NCBI GenBank assembly: GCA_027325475.1
Contig: DAIEFO010000103.1
Coordinates: 1-7,664 of the forward strand
Direction of reading: 5' to 3'
Origin: Desulfobacteraceae bacterium
GTDB taxonomy: Bacteria > Desulfobacterota > Desulfobacteria > Desulfobacterales > Desulfatirhabdiaceae
DNA length: 7,664 bases
The translations under genes and the position numbers were made by a program. A model generated the notes under the pieces. It ran no database searches and was not told the origin of the DNA. It saw only the letters and a program-made list of their open reading frames with translations. Every line of letters starts with the position of its first letter. Within the stretch, counting starts at the first letter, position 1. Positions 1-5,062 of the stretch are shown in pieces.

Positions 1-29
1 AATATCTCTATTTAAAGGAAAATAGACTT

Positions 30-266
30 ATGGATACATTGACGGATGAACAATATGTGGTTGACGAGAAAGGTAATGCAACAGCCGTTATCCTTTCTAT
101 TGAAAGATATAAGAAAATAGTTGCCATTCTTCAAGAAGTTGAAAATCTCAAGGAGATGAAAATCCTTTCTCAGTCAGTCGAATTTAAAAAATTGGTTCAA
201 CAGGGATTAGCGGACATCAGGCTGAATAAAGTCATACCATGGAAGGATGTCTGGGATGAGCTATGA
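30..266 (+). CDS. Type II antitoxin, Phd/YefM-like
   Basis: Predicted 78-residue antitoxin that would bind and neutralise the toxin encoded next to it and, as is known for this family, repress its own promoter through an N-terminal DNA-binding fold. Residues about 8-30 (QYVVDEKGNATAVILSIERY) match the usual start of Phd/YefM-type antitoxins: a short strand, a turn with D/G/N, then 'AVILSIERY' leading into a helix. The middle (about 30-60) is a charged helix, and the C-terminal part ending PWKDVWDEL would be the toxin-binding tail. The start ATG has an AAAGGA ribosome site at 14-19, ten bases upstream. The gene is AT-rich compared with the downstream genes, as often seen for acquired toxin-antitoxin cassettes. 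Its 3' end overlaps the toxin gene, indicating translational coupling. The pairing makes the role fairly secure; the exact subfamily is less so. Confidence 0.8.
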   Translation: MDTLTDEQYVVDEKGNATAVILSIERYKKIVAILQEVENLKEMKILSQSVEFKKLVQQGLADIRLNKVIPWKDVWDEL

Positions 267-603
267 AGCTTATTTGACCGAAACTTTTCAGAAATCGATT
301 AAATTTTTGAAAAAGAAATATCCCAGGGTAAAGGATGACATTTCAGATACGATTCGTAATCTGGAAGACGATCCAACTATCGGAGATTCGATCCATGGCT
401 GGAATAACGAAATTTGGAAAATCAGGACTGCGAGTTCAGATATTAAGAAGGGAAAACGGGGTGGTTTCCGATCAATTTATCTCTGGAAACCAGGAGATAA
501 AATCTTTTACCTGTTATTGGCCTATTTTAAGGGCGATAAGTCGGATGTTTCCAAAATAGAAATCGAAAATATTCTTAAGAAACTGAATCAAGAATTGGGC
601 TGA
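256..603 (+). CDS. Type II toxin, RelE/ParE superfamily
   Basis: Predicted 115-residue toxin of the RelE/ParE/HigB superfamily; relatives are mostly ribosome-dependent mRNA endonucleases, some gyrase poisons. The N-terminal helix carries KKKYPRVKDD (residues 19-28), typical of this fold. The core has WKIR (54-57), a basic GKRGGFRSIY stretch (66-75) matching the family's 'gKsGG.Rv.Y' motif, then the hydrophobic strand FYLLLAY (84-90) followed by K-x-x-KSD (92-97). These are the strands and basic residues that form the catalytic face in RelE-like toxins. I chose ATG 256 over the in-frame ATG at 247 because GGAAGG at 241-246 is nine bases before 256 but directly abuts 247; the longer form would add three residues. 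The gene overlaps the antitoxin stop by 11 bases. Full length with no visible damage, so probably functional. Confidence 0.8.
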   Translation: MSYEAYLTETFQKSIKFLKKKYPRVKDDISDTIRNLEDDPTIGDSIHGWNNEIWKIRTASSDIKKGKRGGFRSIYLWKPGDKIFYLLLAYFKGDKSDVSKIEIENILKKLNQELG

Positions 604-863
604 AATACTTGTTGAAAAGATATTCGAGACGATTTTATCTTTCAGAATGTCGGTTCAGCCTGATTGGCATGACGGCTGTTTGAGACAGCGTCCGAAAGAC
701 GGGAGCGGACATACATCGAATCCGCCCGGACAGAGACCGCTTTGGCCATTACCGTGATTCGGGCCTAAGAGGGTTACGAGAGACAGGGCGTTGTCGAAAT
801 GACGGGCGCTGGTTCAGTAGATTGGAATAATCATTGCGATGTATTGGGATGAGGAGGACACTG
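604..863. other. Intergenic region with small hairpins, no gene seen
   Basis: No supportable gene lies between the toxin and the SDR gene. Visible structure is limited: an imperfect hairpin at 671-692 (GCTGT/ACAGC core with five-base loop, extended by GAC/GTC across a bulged G), and a GCGGA/TCCGC pair at about 704-724. Neither is followed by a T-run, so neither is a convincing intrinsic terminator. Bases 805-818 (GGCGCTGGTTCAGT) recur exactly at 3104-3117. Base composition is higher in G+C than the toxin-antitoxin pair, so the cassette boundary probably lies close to 604. Confidence 0.5.
822..837 (+). promoter_or_regulatory. Possible sigma-54-type promoter (-24/-12)
   Basis: TTGG-N8-TTGC occurs here, with GG at 824-825 and GC at 836-837, the exact ten-base gap required between the -24 and -12 elements. 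The CACG part of the -24 consensus is not matched (AATA instead). Transcription would begin about 12 bases downstream, near 849, just before the GAGGAGG ribosome site at 851-857, giving a very short leader. No sigma-70 promoter of similar quality was seen in 604-863. Weak evidence from a short motif. Confidence 0.25.
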
Positions 864-1823
864 TTGAAAATTCTTGTCACGGGCGCAAGCGGTTATATTG
901 GGGGCCAGCTTGCCCAACGACTCTTCAAAGATGGAAACAATGTGGTTTGCATGACCCGCGGAAACAAAACGGTGGGTTCCATTCCAACGGTTCAGGGCGA
1001 TTTGCTCGATATCAAAAGCTTGTTGAATGCTTGTGAGGGGGTTGATGTCGTGTGCCACTGTGCCGGCGCATTGGGCAAAGGTCTTACCGATGACATGATT
1101 CATGCGGTAAACGTTGATGGCGTGAAAAATATGGTGTTGGCATCCAAAGAAAACGGGGTCAAGTACTTTTTGCACCTCAGCGCCGGTGGGGTTACCGGTC
1201 CGTTGGGGATGGCGCCTGCCGATGAGAATACCCCCTGTTATCCATACACGGTATATGGGAAGACAAAGTACAAAGGCGAATGTCTGGCGTTATCCCTGGC
1301 GCGTCAATTACAGCTTCCACTGGGCGTTGCCCGGCCAACGTTCACCTATGGTCCGGCCGATCCCCATAAATTCATCATGTTCAAGTTAATCAAAAAAAGT
1401 CTGTATTTTTATATCGGAAACGGACTTTCAACGAATCATCCGGTTTATATCGAAGATTTAATCAACGGAATATTGCTCATGTTGGAAAAGATGCCGAATC
1501 AAGAAATTTACATTCTTGGCGGGCCGCGACCTGTCAGTAAAAAGGAATGGGCAATCACGATTGCAAATGCGTTGCAGGTTTCTCCGCCATTTTTGAAATT
1601 TCCGGTGATGTTATCATGGATGGGAGCTTATCTGATGGAAAGCCTGGGGGAGATATTCGATATTCATGTTCCTCTGACCAAATCCCGTGTATTGGCGCTG
1701 TCCAAATGTTGGGGGATGGATATTCGTAAAGCGGAAAGATATCTCGGATATCATCCTCAGGTCGATCTTGCGGAAGGGGTGGCGCATACCATCGCCTGGT
1801 ATCGGAAAGAAGGGTGGCTTTAA
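864..1823 (+). CDS. NAD(P)-dependent epimerase/dehydratase, extended SDR
   Basis: A 319-residue extended short-chain dehydrogenase/reductase, the length usual for NAD-dependent epimerase/dehydratase and 3beta-hydroxysteroid dehydrogenase-like proteins. The Rossmann loop TGASGYIG is at residues 6-13; an acidic GDLLD (45-49) follows the second half of the nucleotide domain; CHCAGALG (64-71) replaces the usual 'H.AA' strand; S106 in HLSAGG and Y131-GKT-K135 form the catalytic Ser/Tyr-x3-Lys set; RPTFTYGP (157-164) and VYIEDL (194-199) are standard extended-SDR landmarks in the substrate domain. The start is TTG at 864, because the strong ribosome site GAGGAGG (851-857) lies six bases before it and it gives the canonical MKILVTG opening; an earlier in-frame TTG at 834 has no such site. 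The methyltransferase-like gene follows after 22 bases, so they are probably co-transcribed. The substrate (sugar nucleotide, sterol-like or lipid) cannot be told. Confidence 0.85.
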   Translation: MKILVTGASGYIGGQLAQRLFKDGNNVVCMTRGNKTVGSIPTVQGDLLDIKSLLNACEGVDVVCHCAGALGKGLTDDMIHAVNVDGVKNMVLASKENGVKYFLHLSAGGVTGPLGMAPADENTPCYPYTVYGKTKYKGECLALSLARQLQLPLGVARPTFTYGPADPHKFIMFKLIKKSLYFYIGNGLSTNHPVYIEDLINGILLMLEKMPNQEIYILGGPRPVSKKEWAITIANALQVSPPFLKFPVMLSWMGAYLMESLGEIFDIHVPLTKSRVLALSKCWGMDIRKAERYLGYHPQVDLAEGVAHTIAWYRKEGWL

Positions 1824-1845
1824 TTTTCTGGAAGGATAAAAGCTC

Positions 1846-2667
1846 ATGCAAAAAGAAGTTGAAGTCTTTGGTGTAACCTACGAACGGTATGTATTGTTTC
1901 AGCATCACAGATTACTGGCGCAACAACTTGGTCTGAAAACAATCGTTGATATGCCCAGTCACGGAGCCAAAGCCGCAGGGTCTCTATATGCCATTGGTTT
2001 TGGCCATGCGGGCTGTCATGTTACCGTCGTCAATCCTGAAATGAAAATGATGACCGGCTGGAAGGATATTGGCCTTGAAGACCATGTTGCCGCCGTCGAG
2101 ATTGAAGATATTTATCATACAGGATTTGCTGATAATTCATTTGATCTTGCCTATAATTTTGTCACCTGGACGGAACTGGCTGATCCGCCTCGATACCTGC
2201 AGGAAATGAAGCGGATTTCTGGCAAATATGTGCTGCTGGTCACCTGCAATAATTTCCAGCCCGGTTATCCCTGGCACCGATTTCTGCACGAGTGGTTTGG
2301 TTTTCCCTGGACGCATGGGCAGGTGAAGTACAATTACGTCACTGCCGTGAAAAAGCTATTTAAAGCATCGGGGCTCGATGTGGTGGAATATGGCACCATA
2401 GACACGCCCTGCTGGCCGGATCATACCGGTCCGAGAGATGTGCGGCTTCACAGGAGATTTGGCAACAAAGATCAGGATGCGCCAAAAACCAGTCCTCAAT
2501 GGGAAGTTCCCTTTCTGGAATATGTTCGGAACGGAAATTATCCCGGATGGATGAAGCTTTTGGGCAAATGGGACATGCTGTTTCGAAAAGGTGTGTTCAA
2601 GCTGCCGATGAGTCATCTGTTCTATGTGCTGGGGCGAAAGATGTCTTATAGACTTTCAGAAAAATAA
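1846..2667 (+). CDS. Methyltransferase-fold protein with atypical SAM loop
   Basis: A 273-residue protein that looks like a class I SAM-dependent methyltransferase of the methyltransferase-11 type. TIVDMPSHG (32-40) sits where motif I ('vLDlGcGtG') should be, followed by a helix and CHVTVVNPEM (57-66) at the motif II position; DNSFDLAYNF (96-105) is the typical 'd.sFDlv.....' motif, and KYVLLVTCNN (127-136) the following strand. The C-terminal 100 residues are rich in aromatic residues, Trp and Pro (for example PWHRF at 142-146, CWPDHTGP at 189-196) and resemble nothing I can name. The glycine-rich loop is reduced to PSHGAKAAG and the acid ending motif II is replaced by Asn, so SAM binding may be altered or lost. 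ATG 1846 is preceded by GGAAGGA (1830-1836), nine bases upstream. It sits in an operon with the SDR, suggesting a shared small-molecule pathway. Fold assignment is moderate; enzymatic role uncertain. Confidence 0.6.
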   Translation: MQKEVEVFGVTYERYVLFQHHRLLAQQLGLKTIVDMPSHGAKAAGSLYAIGFGHAGCHVTVVNPEMKMMTGWKDIGLEDHVAAVEIEDIYHTGFADNSFDLAYNFVTWTELADPPRYLQEMKRISGKYVLLVTCNNFQPGYPWHRFLHEWFGFPWTHGQVKYNYVTAVKKLFKASGLDVVEYGTIDTPCWPDHTGPRDVRLHRRFGNKDQDAPKTSPQWEVPFLEYVRNGNYPGWMKLLGKWDMLFRKGVFKLPMSHLFYVLGRKMSYRLSEK

Positions 2668-2675
2668 TTTCATTG

Positions 2676-2726
2676 ATGGGATTGTATTCCTATGAATGTT
2701 GCCATATCATGGGAATGCAATCCCAT
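2676..2726. repeat. Long hairpin (inverted repeat) after the methyltransferase gene
   Basis: Bases 2676-2695 and 2707-2726 form a 20-base-pair stem around an 11-base loop. All positions pair in plus-strand RNA if two G-U pairs are allowed (T2685 with G2717 and T2691 with G2711). The hairpin begins nine bases after the methyltransferase stop. It is not followed by a T-run on the plus strand. On the minus strand an ATTATTTTT stretch follows after about ten bases, so terminator activity for transcription arriving from the right is possible but not textbook. The arm sequence AATGGGATTG occurs again at 3120-3129, on the other side of the transposase remnant, which suggests a REP/RAYT-type repeat rather than only a terminator. 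Confidence 0.6.
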
Positions 2727-2798
2727 TGAGAAGCTATCTCATCATTTCGTCCGAAACCCGCTAACTGTGTAGGCATATCCCATCGCTGCTGCCTTCCC

Positions 2799-2963
2799 AA
2801 AATTGATGTCCTCGTAAAAAGTCGATTTGGGGGACGGCTTTGTAAAAAGTTCGCAGGCAAGGCGCGCAAATCCTGAGGAGTGAAGCGTACTTTTAGGTAC
2901 GCTGCAACGACGAAGGATGCAGCGCAACGCAGCATCCGGACTTTTTACGAAGCCGTCAATTTT
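2799..2963. repeat. Palindromic MITE/REP-like element with duplicated left arm
   Basis: The outer arms 2799-2823 and 2939-2963 are inverted copies matching at 22 of 25 positions. A second, inner copy of the left arm lies at 2833-2852 and matches the right arm (2938-2957) at 18 of 20, both differences being G-U compatible. Between the arms are two further hairpins: AGCGTAC/GTACGCT at 2884-2903 with a six-base loop, and GGATGC/GCATCC at 2915-2937 whose interior also pairs GCG with CGC. No credible protein is encoded. The structure is that of a non-autonomous palindromic element; from memory, very similar sequences are dispersed in Desulfobacteraceae genomes, which I could not check here. It directly abuts the RAYT fragment. 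Confidence 0.75.
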
Positions 2964-3086
2964 ACCCAAAAAACATTCCCTGTTGTGGGTGCAGATGGTT
3001 ACAAAATAGGATGCATTCCAGCCATAATCCCAATGCGGCAATCGTGCAGAAGATATACGGTATTTATTTTGAAATTTATCGTTCAT
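2958..3086 (-). pseudogene. RAYT (REP-associated tyrosine transposase), 5' remnant
   Basis: The first 43 codons of a REP-associated tyrosine transposase (IS200-like Y1/HUH family). The decisive stretch is YFVTICTHNRECFLGKI (residues 27-43), nearly the family consensus for the first strand; the preceding ARLPHWDYGWNAS is the usual lead-in. Translation reads on from residue 44 into a palindromic element and stops at 2742-2744, but those 71 residues are unrelated to transposases. The HUH motif (usually in 'MPNHLH') and the catalytic tyrosine helix are missing, so the protein cannot transpose; intact relatives are roughly 150-250 residues. The start ATG at 3086-3084 is preceded by a GAGG (minus strand). 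The break falls right at an arm of the repeat described at 2799-2963, so insertion or recombination at that element probably removed the rest of the gene. Confidence 0.75.
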
Positions 3087-3198
3087 ACCTCAACCCTCAC
3101 TTCGGCGCTGGTTCAGTTTAATGGGATTGGATCATCTATTTTATCCAGAGGGTTGGGCTGGAAAGGTGAGTGGAAAGAGCAGACGAAAACGCCGAATA
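3087..3198. other. Gap between etfA and the RAYT remnant
   Basis: This 112-base stretch lies downstream of etfA and upstream of the RAYT remnant on the minus strand. I see no gene and no hairpin with a T-run that would terminate the etf operon. It carries the 14-base copy GGCGCTGGTTCAGT (3104-3117), shared with 805-818, and AATGGGATTG (3120-3129), shared with the hairpin at 2676-2726; both are probably repeat debris. Confidence 0.5.
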
Positions 3199-4200
3199 TC
3201 ACTCCCGGATTCGCTTCCGGAGTTCCCGGATCAGCGCGGAGCAAAACTGGCTGGCGTCCGCCACAATGGCGACATCCGCTATTTTCATCATGGCGGCGTG
3301 CGGGTTTTTGTTGACGGCGATGATCAAATCCGCGTCGTGGCTGGCTGCGGTGTGCTGAATCGCGCCGCTGACGCCGAAGGAAAACAGAACCTGCGGACGG
3401 ACATGCTTTCCGGCCTGACCCACCAGACAGTCATGTTCCGCCCATTGTGAATACACCACAGGCCGCGTCGCGCCCACTTCTGCGCCCATCAGCCGGGCCA
3501 TTTCAAAGAGCTTTTTAAATTTGGCCCGGCTGCCCATGCCCCTGCCGCCGCAGATGACGATCCGGGCGTCTTCAAGCCGCTGTTCGCGGGGAAGTTTGCG
3601 TTCGGAATGCACCAGCCGGACGCGGTCGCTGGGAATATCTTCAGGAAATGGAATGGCAATGATCCGCCCCGATGCCTGATGGTCGTGGGGAAGCTCCGGG
3701 AAGGTGCCAGGTCTGACCGTCGCCATCTGGGGGCGCTTTTCGGGCGTGATGATTCTGGCCAGCAGATTACCGCCGAAAGAAGGCGCTGTCTGCACCAGAA
3801 GACCCTTTTCATCGATATCCAGCCCGATGCAGTCCGCTGTCAGACCGGTTTTCAGACGCTTGGCCACCCGCGGGGCGAGTTCCCGCCCGAAATCCGTGGC
3901 GCCGATCAGCAGGATATCCGGCTCATGCTCTGCGGCAAGACGCGCCATTAAAGCGGCGTAGATTGCCGTGCTGTATGTTTTAAGGCGCGGATGATCAATG
4001 ACATAAACGGTCTGCGCGCCGTGGGCGATGTATTCGTGGATGTATTCCTCCACCTGGTTGCCGAAAACAACCGCACAGACGCCGGCTTCGATCTGCATCG
4101 CCAGTTCCCGGGCGCGGGCCAGAAGTTGCAATGTCACCCGATTCTGAAAATAATTCCGGTAATCTCCGAATACCCATATACTGCGACTGCGGTTATTCAT
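3199..4200 (-). CDS. etfA: Electron transfer flavoprotein, alpha subunit
   Basis: EtfA, 333 residues, the FAD-carrying large subunit that moves electrons between a flavin dehydrogenase and other carriers as an EtfAB heterodimer in the cytoplasm. The N-terminal domain starts IWVFGDYRN (8-16); residues 104-125 (FGRELAPR, LKTGLTADC) and 157-165 (RPQMATVRP) match EtfA of the clostridial butyryl-CoA dehydrogenase type rather than the mitochondrial type. The C-terminal FAD domain is complete: GGRGMGS (218-224), GATR (243-246), GQAGK (261-265), SFGVSGAIQH (274-283) and AVNKNPHA (295-302). It has no N-terminal ferredoxin domain such as caffeyl-CoA reductase CarE has. I start it at the ATG at 4200, which gives an eight-base overlap with the etfB end and a normal N-terminus; ATGs at 4215-4224 in the etfB tail are alternatives without a better ribosome site. 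Last gene of the acd-etfB-etfA operon. Confidence 0.93.
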   Translation of the reverse strand: MNNRSRSIWVFGDYRNYFQNRVTLQLLARARELAMQIEAGVCAVVFGNQVEEYIHEYIAHGAQTVYVIDHPRLKTYSTAIYAALMARLAAEHEPDILLIGATDFGRELAPRVAKRLKTGLTADCIGLDIDEKGLLVQTAPSFGGNLLARIITPEKRPQMATVRPGTFPELPHDHQASGRIIAIPFPEDIPSDRVRLVHSERKLPREQRLEDARIVICGGRGMGSRAKFKKLFEMARLMGAEVGATRPVVYSQWAEHDCLVGQAGKHVRPQVLFSFGVSGAIQHTAASHDADLIIAVNKNPHAAMMKIADVAIVADASQFCSALIRELRKRIRE

Positions 4201-5047
4201 TGTCGATTTCATCATGCTCATCATCGTGATCGTGGGTTTTGAGGTCTTTGGCCATAGCGCCGCTCAATCTGTCTCCGAACTGCTCGAACAGCATCTCGAC
4301 CATTTTGAGAGCCGTGCCTTTCAGCATGATATTCTTTTTGCGGGCTGTCGGAGAATACACATCCACTATCCGGGTAGGAGAGGTTTTTGTGCCGGATATT
4401 CCAGGTTCCATGCCGATATCGTCCGCATGGATGACCGTAACCGTTCCTTTTTCAAAGGCGTCCTGAAGTCCGCTGAGCGAGGCATATCTGGGCAGGTACT
4501 GACGGGTGGCGACCGTTATCAGACAGGGCGTTTCCATTTCCAGCGTTTCGAGAAAATCATCGCATTCGCGCTGTATCCGAACGGTGTGTTCCATTATCTG
4601 GATATCGGCGGCATATGCCGCACCGGCGATGTCCAGCTCTTCCGTCAATTGGGGGCCGACCTGAGCGGTTTCGCTGTCGCTGGTGCAGCAGCCGCAGAGA
4701 ATCAGGTCGAAATCCGGGCATTCTTTTTTAATGGCCAGCGCCAGCGCATGAGAAGTAATGAGCGTGTCGGCGCCTGCCATACGCGGGTCAGTCAGCAATA
4801 TGCCCTGATCCGCACCCATTGCCAGCGCCTCCCGAAGGACTTCTTCTGCTGCGGCCGGCCCCATGGAAAGCGCCGTGATATGAGCGCCGTAGCGGCTTTT
4901 TATCTGAATTGCAGCTTCCAGGGCGTGTTTGCAGGCCGGGTTCATCATGCCTTCCGCCATATTTCTCTTCAGACTGCCGGTGGCGGCATCCCACGGAAGT
5001 TCCGTTACCATCGGTACCTGTTTGATACATGCAACGACTTTCAGCAT
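4193..5047 (-). CDS. etfB: Electron transfer flavoprotein, beta subunit
   Basis: EtfB, 284 residues, partner of EtfA. It opens with the family's VACIKQVP (5-12), then NPACKHALEAA (36-46), LREALAMGAD (71-80) and MAGADTLITS (90-99), and has SPTR (223-226) as in clostridial Bcd/Etf proteins. The nucleotide-binding loop is recognisable but altered: CGCCTSDSETAQVGP (118-132) where relatives usually have 'CGrqaiDGDTaQVGP', so the Asp-Gly-Asp is Asp-Ser-Glu and two extra cysteines appear. The protein is about 20 residues longer than usual and ends in a His/Asp/Glu-rich tail (THDHDDEHDEIDNE, 271-284). GAGGAA at 5059-5054 serves as ribosome site, six bases before ATG 5047 and three before ATG 5050; I prefer 5047. 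The acd stop lies 15 bases upstream, so the genes are co-transcribed. Family certain; whether this ETF bifurcates electrons is open. Confidence 0.93.
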   Translation of the reverse strand: MLKVVACIKQVPMVTELPWDAATGSLKRNMAEGMMNPACKHALEAAIQIKSRYGAHITALSMGPAAAEEVLREALAMGADQGILLTDPRMAGADTLITSHALALAIKKECPDFDLILCGCCTSDSETAQVGPQLTEELDIAGAAYAADIQIMEHTVRIQRECDDFLETLEMETPCLITVATRQYLPRYASLSGLQDAFEKGTVTVIHADDIGMEPGISGTKTSPTRIVDVYSPTARKKNIMLKGTALKMVEMLFEQFGDRLSGAMAKDLKTHDHDDEHDEIDNE

Positions 5048-5062
5048 CATCTGTTCCTCATG

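Noticed and set aside
30..603. Toxin-antitoxin pair as a new defence module
   Set aside because: Both proteins fit common type II families and no further defence gene is adjacent, so there is no basis for a novel system.
671..692. Hairpin as terminator for the toxin-antitoxin operon
   Set aside because: The stem is short with a bulge and there is no T-run after it; noted only as intergenic structure.
647..757. 36-codon frame in the gap after the toxin gene
   Set aside because: No ribosome site and a composition dominated by Pro, Gly, Arg and Gln, typical of random GC-rich sequence.
831..1175. 114-residue open frame on the minus strand
   Set aside because: Antisense to the start of the SDR gene, whose Rossmann and catalytic motifs are clear on the plus strand.
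2799..2963. CRISPR-like repeat array
   Set aside because: The repeats are inverted arms and only two direct copies of the left arm exist, without regularly spaced unique spacers.
2880..3314. 144-residue open frame on the plus strand
   Set aside because: It runs through the palindromic element, the antisense of the RAYT remnant and into the 3' end of etfA, so it is a composite of unrelated sequence.
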